In this document: positions 26,948 through 35,883 of the stretch, piece by piece
Numbering within the stretch: position 1 is the stretch's first letter
How the letters are laid out: each line of letters begins with the position of its first letter
Assembly (NCBI GenBank): GCA_937922925.1
Contig: CALAKU010000008.1
Coordinates: 1 to 64,000, forward strand
Direction of reading: 5' to 3'
DNA from: an uncultured Arenicella sp.
GTDB taxonomy: Bacteria > Pseudomonadota > Gammaproteobacteria > Arenicellales > Arenicellaceae
DNA: 64,000 nt
Program-made: the position numbers and the translations under genes
The notes under the pieces: model-generated
The model's database searches: none
Told to the model about the DNA's origin: nothing
The model's input: only the letters and a program-made list of their open reading frames with translations

Positions 26948-29689
26948 TTACAAACCCGGCGGCGACCAATAGCCATCGCCGTCAAAGTCCACATAGATAG
27001 GATTGCTAAAGGCATAGGGAACGAGGCCGGGATACACGGCTTGATAGTCTTCGCTGGCTTTACCGTGAACTTCCACGGTAACAAAAGCATCTTTTTCAAA
27101 GCTCAAAGGCAATAAAACTTCCTGTTGTGTTTGTTGATTCAAGTCAAGCCGATCGACGTTCTGGCCATCAATTTGGATGTCGATATGGCTGAGCTCGAAC
27201 CAAGGCACTTTGCTTATTTGAACCCATAAGTTACCGCGCTGGCCATCAAACATCTCTCCCATGGTGTTGTCGCCGAGTTTGATTTCCAACATTGGGCCGG
27301 TAGTGCCGTAGCTATTTCCATTTTTGAGTGCGTTGATAAATGGGTTTAGATTGAAGCCCTCAAGCCTGTCGTCGCTTAATGCAACCATGTTTCGCGGTAC
27401 TGCAACTTGCTCGTTGGCGTGATGCGAATCGCTGTTTGCGGTGGCGACTAGGCGCTCGCCTTGCTTTAGTAAAGAGAGCCAGTCTCGGCGCACGGCTTCA
27501 GTGCGCTCCATATAGTTTGTGCCGGGGTTGACTACTTCAATTAAATCAAAGTCGATGTCTCGAACCCCGGTTTCGGGGTGCGCTTCAATGAGCACCTTAT
27601 TAGGGTGAGTGTGCAAATCTTTGTGCGGGTTAAAGGGGTGTGCGGCGCTGCCCATATGATCTAGAAAATGGCCATTCTCTACGATGTCTTCCCAATCGCT
27701 GGGCAACTGTTCGGCGCTCAGAGTAAGATCGCGGCGAGGATGATTGAGTTGCGCTAAGGCATCTGGCTGCGCCTCTCGCAACGTGGCTAGCACATCGCGC
27801 CATCGCCGGTCTTCGTGCGCCAATGCGCCTCTTCGATATGCCAAAGGCGATGGTGTAAATGGAAAAAAGTTGGCATGCCCGTTGGTGTACGGATTTTGTT
27901 TGGTGGTTAGCAAGCTGGTTGCTTCAATGCCTGAAATAGAAATGAGTTTATCTTGAACGCCCATGGCTTCGATAATGGGCTGATAATCGACCGCAACATC
28001 GTGCTCGCTGGCTACCATAATCTCGCCGTGCTCGGCAGCAAAGGTTCGAACTCGCTCGCGTTCGGCGAACGCGTTATCGAAACTAAATCCAGAATGTACG
28101 TGTAAATCGGCTGCGATATAGCCCGGGGTTGCATTGATATGCTTGGGCAAATCTATTTTCAAGTCTTTGGTTTCGCCGTTTGATAATTCGACCTCGGCTT
28201 TTGATAAAGAGTATTCCGGGCCGCGCGTGGCGTAGACGAGATAGTTTCCGGCAGGCAGTTCGACAAAGGTTTTGTCGCCGGGAGCGCCCGCTAAGAACAC
28301 TTGATTTATTGGGTCTTTGGTTCGACTGCCATCGTCGTCTTTCACCGAAAACCCTGTGAAAGTACTGGAGAAATCAGGGTCAGGCGTATCACCAAGGCCA
28401 ACAAAGACCAATCGCATTGCCTCATCGGTTGGCAAATTCAAACGCGCTACCTTAGGTAGATCAAACAACAATGGCTGGCCTTTAGCGGTGTCAAAACTCT
28501 GGGTCTGTTCTCGACCAGCTGAGCTGACGGCCTTGGCAGTGTAAGTTCCTCGCGGTAGCCAAAGTTTGAATTGGCCGTTGGCTTGAGTGCGAACATGGCT
28601 TACCGGTGCGCCAGACGACGTTCTTATGTGGATTGCGCTGAGTGCCGTGCTTTTTCCTTCGATAAGAACAGCATCGTCGCGCTCGGCAAAAAGGGCGTCG
28701 GTAATAGACGACACGCTGCCCGATTTACCAACATGAATAATCTCATGGGTTTCAAGAATTTCATCGGAATCTAAACCCATCAAGGGCATTTGAGCAAGCT
28801 GTAACCAACCCAAACGTTTTTCGCTGCCCAACAGAAAATCGTCGGCGAGCACCAAGGACGCATTTGACCATTCGTCGGCCAGTAAATAGGTGGGCACAGG
28901 ATGCGAATGCTCACCGTCGATTTTATTGGCCGATGCCATTTGCCAGCCATAACTAATACCCGTAGGTGCGTCGGCGGGGCTAGGCGTTATCAGAATATCA
29001 GCGTATCGAGCGGCATCGCTGATTGCAGATAAGCCCCGTTCAACAAAGTCTTCTTGAGCAAATCCATTGCTTAACTCGAGGTCTTTGCTATTGAGAATAA
29101 ATGCCTCAAGCGAATGCAGATTAAAATTGATGGTAGAAAAAAAGTTAAACGACTCACCGTTCGTAGGGCGTAACCGTTTGCGAATGTGCAGTTGAGACGG
29201 CGTTTGGGTATTCAAGCTATAAGTGGTTTCAAGCTCGCCACCTTCTTGCGAACTCTGAACAATGATGTTTGCGTTGCCATTGACGGTCTCAGCGCGAATC
29301 TGGTCAGCTAAAAGGGGGCGGTTTTGGCTGCCCTGAAGCAGGTCGTAGGTGGCGGTAAAATAGTCGTCGTCGCGACCACAGAAGCCGAGATCAACTAATG
29401 CGCCGCCGCGCGGAGAAAATTCCCCCTCGTGCTCAACATCAGAAACGATGGCGCAAAGCGTTCCATTGCTGACAAACCAGTCGTCTATGCCGCCAATCGC
29501 GTCGGGGCCGGTGCGAATCAGCTTAAGCGCTGATGCTTGCGTGATTTGCTTGGCGATAAGCGTTGTATTGGCGGCGCCTGTCGATGTCGAAGTATCGCCA
29601 GATGTTATGGCACCGGCTGACAAGACAGTTGGAGGTAAGCTGGCAAAGAAAAGGGCGCTCAGGGCGCCCAATAAAAAAGGTGTTTTCAT
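26948..29689 (-). CDS. CehA/McbA-like exported PHP-domain metallohydrolase
   Basis: A 913-residue exported protein with a signal peptide ending around VLSAGA. The N-terminal 500 residues are beta-rich, including carboxypeptidase-regulatory-like strands near SGAPVSHVRTQANGQFKLWLP. The PHP metal-binding domain follows: DLHVHSGFSFD, then ASEHDVAVDY and an ISGIEATS Glu. These are the metal-ligand positions of CehA/McbA proteins, which hydrolyse carbamate or phosphoester bonds. It lies 41 bp downstream of prc on the same strand, so they may be co-transcribed. Substrate unknown. Confidence 0.82.
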   Translation of the reverse strand: MKTPFLLGALSALFFASLPPTVLSAGAITSGDTSTSTGAANTTLIAKQITQASALKLIRTGPDAIGGIDDWFVSNGTLCAIVSDVEHEGEFSPRGGALVDLGFCGRDDDYFTATYDLLQGSQNRPLLADQIRAETVNGNANIIVQSSQEGGELETTYSLNTQTPSQLHIRKRLRPTNGESFNFFSTINFNLHSLEAFILNSKDLELSNGFAQEDFVERGLSAISDAARYADILITPSPADAPTGISYGWQMASANKIDGEHSHPVPTYLLADEWSNASLVLADDFLLGSEKRLGWLQLAQMPLMGLDSDEILETHEIIHVGKSGSVSSITDALFAERDDAVLIEGKSTALSAIHIRTSSGAPVSHVRTQANGQFKLWLPRGTYTAKAVSSAGREQTQSFDTAKGQPLLFDLPKVARLNLPTDEAMRLVFVGLGDTPDPDFSSTFTGFSVKDDDGSRTKDPINQVFLAGAPGDKTFVELPAGNYLVYATRGPEYSLSKAEVELSNGETKDLKIDLPKHINATPGYIAADLHVHSGFSFDNAFAERERVRTFAAEHGEIMVASEHDVAVDYQPIIEAMGVQDKLISISGIEATSLLTTKQNPYTNGHANFFPFTPSPLAYRRGALAHEDRRWRDVLATLREAQPDALAQLNHPRRDLTLSAEQLPSDWEDIVENGHFLDHMGSAAHPFNPHKDLHTHPNKVLIEAHPETGVRDIDFDLIEVVNPGTNYMERTEAVRRDWLSLLKQGERLVATANSDSHHANEQVAVPRNMVALSDDRLEGFNLNPFINALKNGNSYGTTGPMLEIKLGDNTMGEMFDGQRGNLWVQISKVPWFELSHIDIQIDGQNVDRLDLNQQTQQEVLLPLSFEKDAFVTVEVHGKASEDYQAVYPGLVPYAFSNPIYVDFDGDGYWSPPGL

Positions 29690-29730
29690 TGTGGCTGATG
29701 CGATGTGAATCAGCCAATGAGTATAGCGAT

Positions 29731-31914
29731 TTAAGGGTTGCTAACCACTGATTTTGTGAGCAAGGGTTTACTCATGCTAATCATGTCGTGAAGGATGCGC
29801 GCCGCTTCTTCATGAAAAACCTGATTCCAATGTTCGTCTTCGCCAGGCAGAGGATTATCTTTTCGGGTTTCATTGGTAACGGCCTCTAAACCAAGCGATG
29901 CTCGATACACATTGAGATCGTCTAGGGATTCGGCTTCTAAGCGATCTCGACGGTCTTTGCGCTTCTCTAAATTAAGGCTCAATGATTTGATGTTTTTGTT
30001 GTCCATCACGCGAGCCGAGCGTTTGCGTAATAATGTGAATGCCGGGTCTGAGTCAGTGCGTCGAATATGCTGAGTGCGCAGACGATTCAAGGTGTCGCTA
30101 TCAAATACGCCGGGTTGATAGTCTGCCGGGCGAGTTTCAGACCACGGCAAAGCATTGTCATACGAGCGCTCACCAAATTCAGGATCTTCTTGGCCAGAGT
30201 TCAAGTTCAAGTCAGGTATAACGCCTCGATGCTGTGTGCTACTGCCGCTGATTCTAAAAAACTGGGCGTTAGTGAACTTGATCTTACTTTTTCGTTCTTG
30301 GTCGTTGTCGCGCAGCGAGCGCGGGTATTGAACGGTACCTTTACCAAACGAGCGCTCGCCAACGATGAGTGCGCGACCATAGTCTTGCAAGGCGCCGGCC
30401 AAAATCTCGGAAGCCGATGCGCTATAGCGATCAATCAAAACAACCAAGGGGCCGTCATACGCTACTTTGCGATCTCGGTCGCGACGAATATCGCGGTGGT
30501 TGGCTCGCTCGTTAACAATTTGTACCACCGGGCCTTCGTCGATAAACAAGCCAGTTAGGCGCACGGCTTCGTTTAAATAGCCACCGCCATTGCCGCGTAA
30601 ATCGAGGATGACTCCGTCGGTATTGCTGCCTTTTAAGTCTTGCAGAATCGTTTCAACATCGTGCGAGGTCGACACTAATTTGCCGCCAGAGCGTTTTACG
30701 ATGTCGGCGTTAGAGTAAAACGAGGGGATGCTTATAACCGCATAATTGTGTTTCGCATTACCGTCGGGGACTTCTATGTTTGAAAGTTTTACCGCTTGGT
30801 CTTCAAGCTGGATTATGTCGCGCACCAACTCAAGGCGTTCGGGAGGGCTGCCAGGGGCATTGTCTGCGGGCAATATGTCGAGCTTAACGGTAGTGCCTTT
30901 GTCACCTCGAATCATTTGCACCACGTCCATTAACCGCCAGCCAATGACATTTATCATGTCTTCGTCGTCTTGGCCCACGGCCACGATTTTGTCTTCAGGT
31001 TTGATCGCGCCGCTTTTCTCCGCTGGGCCGCCTTTGATGATGCGATTTACAACCGTGTAGTCTTCATCGCTTTGCAATGCCGCGCCAATGCCTTGCAATT
31101 GCAAAGACATCGAAATATCAAAATTTTCTGCCGTAACATGCGACATGTAGGTGGTGTGCGGGCCGTGATCTCGAGTAAAGGCGTTCATAAAGTATTCAAA
31201 TACTTCGTCGGCTTTTAGTTGGTACACCACATCCAATTGGCGTTGATAGCGGCGTTTTAGGTTTTCGCGAATCTCGTCAATCGGAGTTTCGGCCATCAAG
31301 GCTTGCAAGGTGTCGTTTTTAATCCGTTTAGACCAAGTTTGGCGAATTTCGGTTTCGTTTGCAGCCCAAGTATAAGAGTCGCGATCTATGTTGTAGCTGT
31401 CGTCTTCGTTAAATTTGAAATCAGAGTCGATTAGCTCCATCGCGAATTCGGTGCGCTCAGCTAAGCGCGCACGAAACACTTTGAAGATATCAAAGGCAAT
31501 CTCCGCATTACGCCGCTTGATGAAGTCGTCGAGTTTGTAGCGATATTCATCGAAGTCTTCAATGTCTTTCTTGGTGAAGTAGATTTTGTTTGGGTCTAAA
31601 TCTTTAAGATAAGAATCCAGAATTCGCGCAGAATAATCGTCATCAAGTTGTTTTGGCGAATAATGCCCAAAGCGCAGAAAGTACAAAGTACGATGCAGGT
31701 CGTAGCTCAAATTGTCATCCATTGTCAATTCAGCGTCAGACACGTGTTTTACATCAGCCTTTGCGGTGGCGACGCACAAGCCGATGGCCAATAGCGAGGC
31801 CTTGAGCCAAATGATTAATCGGCGACTTCCTACTTTATTGGTGAATAAAGACGTTGTGCCCGTAATAGCTCGCGCTGTCGTTGAATTAGGTGTCTGGCTG
31901 CGTAAATTCATCAT
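29731..31914 (-). CDS. prc: Tail-specific C-terminal processing protease
   Basis: A periplasmic S41A protease of 727 residues that cuts C-terminal tails and, in E. coli, adjusts murein hydrolases with NlpI. A membrane/export segment lies at about residues 37-54. A PDZ domain (LQGIGAALQSDEDYTVV) precedes the catalytic part. The nucleophile Ser is in DRYSASASEILA and the Lys in ERSFGKGTVQ. A C-terminal DUF3340-type region completes the typical Prc layout. Two adjacent ATG codons are possible starts. Confidence 0.94.
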   Translation of the reverse strand: MMNLRSQTPNSTTARAITGTTSLFTNKVGSRRLIIWLKASLLAIGLCVATAKADVKHVSDAELTMDDNLSYDLHRTLYFLRFGHYSPKQLDDDYSARILDSYLKDLDPNKIYFTKKDIEDFDEYRYKLDDFIKRRNAEIAFDIFKVFRARLAERTEFAMELIDSDFKFNEDDSYNIDRDSYTWAANETEIRQTWSKRIKNDTLQALMAETPIDEIRENLKRRYQRQLDVVYQLKADEVFEYFMNAFTRDHGPHTTYMSHVTAENFDISMSLQLQGIGAALQSDEDYTVVNRIIKGGPAEKSGAIKPEDKIVAVGQDDEDMINVIGWRLMDVVQMIRGDKGTTVKLDILPADNAPGSPPERLELVRDIIQLEDQAVKLSNIEVPDGNAKHNYAVISIPSFYSNADIVKRSGGKLVSTSHDVETILQDLKGSNTDGVILDLRGNGGGYLNEAVRLTGLFIDEGPVVQIVNERANHRDIRRDRDRKVAYDGPLVVLIDRYSASASEILAGALQDYGRALIVGERSFGKGTVQYPRSLRDNDQERKSKIKFTNAQFFRISGSSTQHRGVIPDLNLNSGQEDPEFGERSYDNALPWSETRPADYQPGVFDSDTLNRLRTQHIRRTDSDPAFTLLRKRSARVMDNKNIKSLSLNLEKRKDRRDRLEAESLDDLNVYRASLGLEAVTNETRKDNPLPGEDEHWNQVFHEEAARILHDMISMSKPLLTKSVVSNP

Positions 31915-32219
31915 GATGTTCTTTTCGTTTGGTGCCTTTTGCTGTTGATTAAGGTTTCAGTTTTCTGCAATGTAACCGTTGGCTTGCCCTGACTAACCCA
32001 GCTTTGCGCATTTCCTAGCATACGTTCGCATTGATACATTGTGCAAATTCAAGCGCGATTAACGCGACCCATGCACGCCTGTACAGGCATTATAGAGTAA
32101 AGCACCTCGTGAATACCCGTGTGTATTTCCAAACGGTAATCACAATTACTTTGTCATGTTTTCAATTAATTCGTGAGCTATTATCGCTCCCGAACAAACC
32201 TCTCTACTTTTAGAACATT
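31915..32219. promoter_or_regulatory. Divergent promoter region with 12-bp palindrome
   Basis: 305 bp between prc and the YhcB-like gene, without a convincing open frame. It contains a perfect 12-bp palindrome, GCCTGTACAGGC, at 32077-32088. Spacing does not fit the CTG-N10-CAG LexA box. It might be an operator, but 12-bp palindromes also occur by chance. Confidence 0.4.
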
Positions 32220-32675
32220 ATGGATACGCTTATCTTGCAATTTATTGGCATTTTTATTTTTGGTTTTGTGGCTGGATTAGCCTCGATATTGCTCTTTAAT
32301 AAGCTCAGGTCTGGCTCGGTGTCAGCCAATGGTGTGAAGCAAGAATACGACGAGTATAAAAATCAAGTCGAGGCACACTTTGAGGAAACGTCCAAAAAAT
32401 TCCAAGAAATGACCGAGCAATACCAAGACTTGTACCAACATTTAGCGGTCGGCGCGACAAGCCTTTGCCGGCCGGATAGCGTGGCAGCGAGTTTGGCTGA
32501 CTCAGCAAGTTCGACCGCAAAACTTGAAAATAAGCCTGAAGACTCCGATGAGCAATTAGAGGAAACGGTCGAAGGTGGTGAGAAAGTGGCTGAAGTTAAA
32601 GGCGACGATGAGGTGAACACTGAAGAACCTCAGAGTACAGAATCTGAGGCTCAAGAGGATTCTAGCAAGCCCTAG
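32220..32675 (+). CDS. YhcB/ZapG-like (DUF1043) membrane protein
   Basis: A 151-residue protein. One N-terminal membrane helix (residues 6-26) is followed by a charged coiled coil with QVEAHFEETSKKF, QYQDLYQHLAVGA and LC near position 80. This matches the DUF1043 layout of YhcB/ZapG, which helps coordinate cell division and envelope growth. The C-terminal 65 residues are acidic (many Glu and Asp) and low-complexity, longer than in E. coli. A REP cluster starts 100 bp downstream. Confidence 0.82.
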   Translation: MDTLILQFIGIFIFGFVAGLASILLFNKLRSGSVSANGVKQEYDEYKNQVEAHFEETSKKFQEMTEQYQDLYQHLAVGATSLCRPDSVAASLADSASSTAKLENKPEDSDEQLEETVEGGEKVAEVKGDDEVNTEEPQSTESEAQEDSSKP

Positions 32676-32773
32676 GGATCGTGATCTTAGACAGCTTAAT
32701 TTAGCGCGAATAAAGCCTATTGGAATTGTTGGTGGATCCAAGTTTTGACCAGTTTGGTTTAGTTGTGGCATGA

Positions 32774-32950
32774 GATCCTGATTTTCATCAGGATGACTAG
32801 TAGGAGGATTTAATCCAGCCCCAAGTCATCCTGATACTGACTTTCGTCAGCATGACCGGTTGATTCAGCACAGTCATCCTGAACTTGATTCAGGATCTGT
32901 GAGGTTACTGCTAAGGTGTTGAGCTAGATACCGCCTTTCGTCAGGATGAC
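32774..32950. repeat. REP-like palindrome cluster, left of marC-family gene
   Basis: Elements at 32774-32797, 32825-32856, 32873-32897 and a partial one at 32935-32950. Each is a palindrome on ATCCTGA...TCAGGAT with GTC/GAC ends. The 32-bp form has an extra TACTGA inside and CAGCATGAC at its end. With flanks, about 90 bp from 32772 recurs with few changes from 33801. The rest of 32676-33039 holds no convincing gene. Confidence 0.9.
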
Positions 32951-33039
32951 TAATCGATTCAGAATCTTTAAGGTGTTGATTAAATTGCGCTGACCAGGCC
33001 CTAACATTCCCTCAGTTTTGCCAACTGCGCCAATTCAGC

Positions 33040-33627
33040 CTAGGCCAGCACGCCGACAAATTTGGCGATTCCATCCATTAGCATTTGTATGGCAATTGCT
33101 ACCAAGATCATCCCCATCAATCGCTCAATCGCAATCAATCCTCGATTGCGTAACACGCGCGCCAAGGGCGTGGCGCACATCAGAATAATGCCGGTCAGCC
33201 CCCAAGCTAGAAGCAAGGCAGCAAGCCAATCTGGCCAGCGTGTTGGTTCATTGTTCATAATCAATAACAAGGTCGCCAAGGCCGACGGGCCAGCTACATA
33301 GGGGATCGCCAAAGGCACGATAAACGGCTCTTCGTCTAAGGCCTTGTCTTGATTGCCTTGCGGGAAAATCATTTTTAGGGCGATCAAAAATAAAATCACA
33401 CCGCCAGTGACGGTTAAAGCGGGTTCCGAGATGTGCAGTGCCGAAAGAAATGCCTGCCCTGAGAACAAGAAGATTACCATCACTAACAAGGCGATCAACA
33501 ACTCCCGAAGTATGACTTTGGTGCGCCGCGCTGGTTCGACGTTTTTAAGAGCGGTCAGGTACAGTGGAATGTTGCCCAGAGGGTCCATGACCAAAAACAG
33601 CAATAATGCGGCGGAGATAATTGTCAT
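33040..33627 (-). CDS. MarC/YhgN-family integral membrane protein
   Basis: A 195-residue protein with six predicted helices. DPLGNIPLYLTAL near the start, PLAIPYVAGPSALATLLLI in the middle and IERLMGMILVAIAIQMLMDGI near the end are the MarC/UPF0056 signature. Despite the name, MarC is not known to give multiple-antibiotic resistance, and its transport role is unsettled. The gene is enclosed by REP clusters on both sides. Confidence 0.9.
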   Translation of the reverse strand: MTIISAALLLFLVMDPLGNIPLYLTALKNVEPARRTKVILRELLIALLVMVIFLFSGQAFLSALHISEPALTVTGGVILFLIALKMIFPQGNQDKALDEEPFIVPLAIPYVAGPSALATLLLIMNNEPTRWPDWLAALLLAWGLTGIILMCATPLARVLRNRGLIAIERLMGMILVAIAIQMLMDGIAKFVGVLA

Positions 33628-33660
33628 AGTGATTTTGTTGTTACGGTTCTAATTTGTGTG

Positions 33661-33997
33661 GATCCTGACTTTCGTCAGGATGACTGGGTGGTTCGGCGCG
33701 GTCATTTTGATACTGACTTTCGTTAGGATGACTAGTCGATTCCGCATGGTCATCCTGAACTCGATTCAGGATCTGCGAAGTTGCTGCAAAGCGGTTGAAT
33801 GAGATCCTGATTTTCATCAGGATGACTAGTAAGAGAATTTAATCCAGCCCCAAGTCATTCTGATCCTGACTTATGTCAGCATGACAAGTTGATTCTACAA
33901 AGTCATCCTGATACTGACTTTCGTCAGCATGGCCGGTTGATCCAGTACAGTCATCCTGATACTGACTTTCGTCAGCATGACTAGTTGATTCAGGATC
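33661..33997. repeat. REP-like palindrome cluster, right of marC-family gene
   Basis: Seven or more elements: 33661-33684, 33701-33732, 33749-33773, 33803-33826, 33854-33885, 33902-33933, 33950-33981 and a half-site at 33987-33997. Short 24-25-bp and long 32-bp forms alternate in a BIME-like mosaic. They fill nearly the whole 391-bp gap before the M2 peptidase gene. No reading frame in this tract looks real. Confidence 0.92.
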
Positions 33998-34018
33998 AAA
34001 CCATAAACAGACTCCAAG

Positions 34019-35863
34019 CTACCAACCGCATTGGCGACCCTCGTTTTGCTTTTTCAGGTAGGCGTTCAACGGCGCGAAGTAATCGATGATCGCACTTGCG
34101 TCCATTTGGCGTTGGCCAGTAAGGGCTTCCATCGCGTCAGGCCACGGTTTACTTTGGCCTAAGGCCAGCATGTCGCCCAGTGCTTTACCGGCATCTGCAT
34201 TTTCATAGATTGAGCATTCGTGCAGTGGCCCTTGGTGACCGGCCTTTTCGCACAAGGCTTTATGAAATTGGAACTGCATAATAAAACTTAAGAAGTAACG
34301 CGTATAAGGCGTGTTGCCGGGGATGTGATACTTTGCGCCGGCGTCGAAATCGGCTTCGCTGCGTTCCACAGGTGGAGTGATACCTTGATACTCAGTGCGT
34401 AACGCCCACCAGCCTTTGTTGTAATCTTCTGGTGCGATTTCGCCAGAGAATACTTTCCAACGCCACTCGTCGATCATTTTACCAAAAGGCAAAAAGGCAA
34501 TTTTCTCAAGGGCGAGTTTCATTTGCTCATTCAAGGTGGCTTCGGGGCTTTTCACAACCTCTGGGATCAAACCCTTGGCTTTGAGATAGCTTGGAGTCAT
34601 CGACAATTGAATGGTGTCGCCAATGGCTTCATGAAAACCGTCATGAGCGCCGCCTTTAAATACGGACGGCAAGTCTTTGTACATCAAGTAATAGTAGATG
34701 TGGCCAAGCTCGTGGTGTAGGGTCCCAAAATGTTCTTCGGTAATTTCAACGCATTGTTTGATGCGTGGATCATTGCCGTTTTTCAAATCCCACGCACTGG
34801 CGTGACACACCACATTGCGGTCCTGCGGCTTTTTGATCAGCGAATTTTTATAAAAGCTCTCTGGTAATTCCGGCAAACCCAGTGAAGTGAAAAACGCCTC
34901 GGCGGTTTTTACCATTTTGAGTTCATCGTAACCTTGGTCTTCTAAGGCCTTGGTGACGTCTAAGGATGCAACGCCTTTGTGTGGTTCCATCAAGGGATAA
35001 ATATTATCCCAAGTCTGTGACCACATATTGCCTAAGAGGTGCGCCGGAATGGGCCCGTCAAGCGGTACTTTGTCGGCACCATATTGCTCACTTAATTTAG
35101 CGCGCACATGGCAGTGTAACTCTTCATAGAAAGGTTTGACTTGATCCCATAAACGGCGCGCTTCAGTGGTGAACTGTGCCGGGCTCATGTCGTAGTTCGA
35201 TTGCCACGCTTCGGCTAAGTTTGCGTAGCCTGAGTCTTGCGCACCTTGATTGCCAAGTTCAACAAAACGTTGGTAGGTGCTGCGATAGGGTGGTGATACT
35301 TTGCGCCAACCTTGCCAGACATCCAATAGCTCGTCGTAGTTTGTTGATTCGGCAAGCACTTTTTCCAGCGCTTGCAGTTGGCGGCACTCGCCTGCGGCAT
35401 TGCAATATTCACCAGCGCCATATTGGCCTTCCATATCGGTGAGTACTTGCGCCAGTTCGGCTTGTAAGGCTGGGTCATTCGGTGCAGGTGCGGCCGAACC
35501 GCGCAGCATTAACTCGATGGCGCGTGCGGTCTCGCTATCCATGTCGCTGCCTTTAAATTGCTTGGCTTGCTCCACCATCGAAGACTGAAAAGCCAGCGAC
35601 CGTTCTCCAGCTTTGGCGGCGAGCACGGCAGTATCGTCGGTGATGAAGTTTTGACGAACCCAATACGCCGCTTCAACTTCCTCTGATAGTTTTTGGCCTT
35701 CGTCCTGCATCCGGCTGACAAACTCTTTGGCTGTTTCGTTGATTGCTGGCGTATCAGTATTTGGATTGCCAGTATCCGTGCCTTGAGGTTGTTGGTCTGA
35801 AGCGGGCAGGCACGCGGTTAAAGTTGCAAGCCCGGCGATGAACAATATTGATTTTAAGTGCAT
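34019..35863 (-). CDS. M2-family (ACE-like) dipeptidyl carboxypeptidase lipoprotein
   Basis: A 614-residue zinc peptidase of the angiotensin-converting-enzyme family. The signal peptide ends in a lipobox (LTAC at residues 15-18), so it is probably anchored to a membrane as a lipoprotein. The zinc site is His384-Glu385-x-x-His388 (HELGH) with Glu412 as third ligand, the same 24-residue spacing as in ACE. It should remove C-terminal dipeptides. It lies 20 bp after the POT transporter on the same strand, so peptide cleavage and uptake are linked. Confidence 0.94.
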   Translation of the reverse strand: MHLKSILFIAGLATLTACLPASDQQPQGTDTGNPNTDTPAINETAKEFVSRMQDEGQKLSEEVEAAYWVRQNFITDDTAVLAAKAGERSLAFQSSMVEQAKQFKGSDMDSETARAIELMLRGSAAPAPNDPALQAELAQVLTDMEGQYGAGEYCNAAGECRQLQALEKVLAESTNYDELLDVWQGWRKVSPPYRSTYQRFVELGNQGAQDSGYANLAEAWQSNYDMSPAQFTTEARRLWDQVKPFYEELHCHVRAKLSEQYGADKVPLDGPIPAHLLGNMWSQTWDNIYPLMEPHKGVASLDVTKALEDQGYDELKMVKTAEAFFTSLGLPELPESFYKNSLIKKPQDRNVVCHASAWDLKNGNDPRIKQCVEITEEHFGTLHHELGHIYYYLMYKDLPSVFKGGAHDGFHEAIGDTIQLSMTPSYLKAKGLIPEVVKSPEATLNEQMKLALEKIAFLPFGKMIDEWRWKVFSGEIAPEDYNKGWWALRTEYQGITPPVERSEADFDAGAKYHIPGNTPYTRYFLSFIMQFQFHKALCEKAGHQGPLHECSIYENADAGKALGDMLALGQSKPWPDAMEALTGQRQMDASAIIDYFAPLNAYLKKQNEGRQCGW

Positions 35864-35883
35864 GTTTTTTCTCCTAAACCGAT

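Noticed and set aside
32077..32088. LexA (SOS) box before the YhcB-like gene
   Set aside because: The palindrome has CTG and CAG only two bases apart, not the ten expected for the gammaproteobacterial LexA site.
32774..33997. Composite transposon carrying the MarC-family gene
   Set aside because: No transposase, no terminal inverted repeats of insertion-sequence type and no target duplication seen; the repeats are REP-like palindromes found elsewhere in the window.
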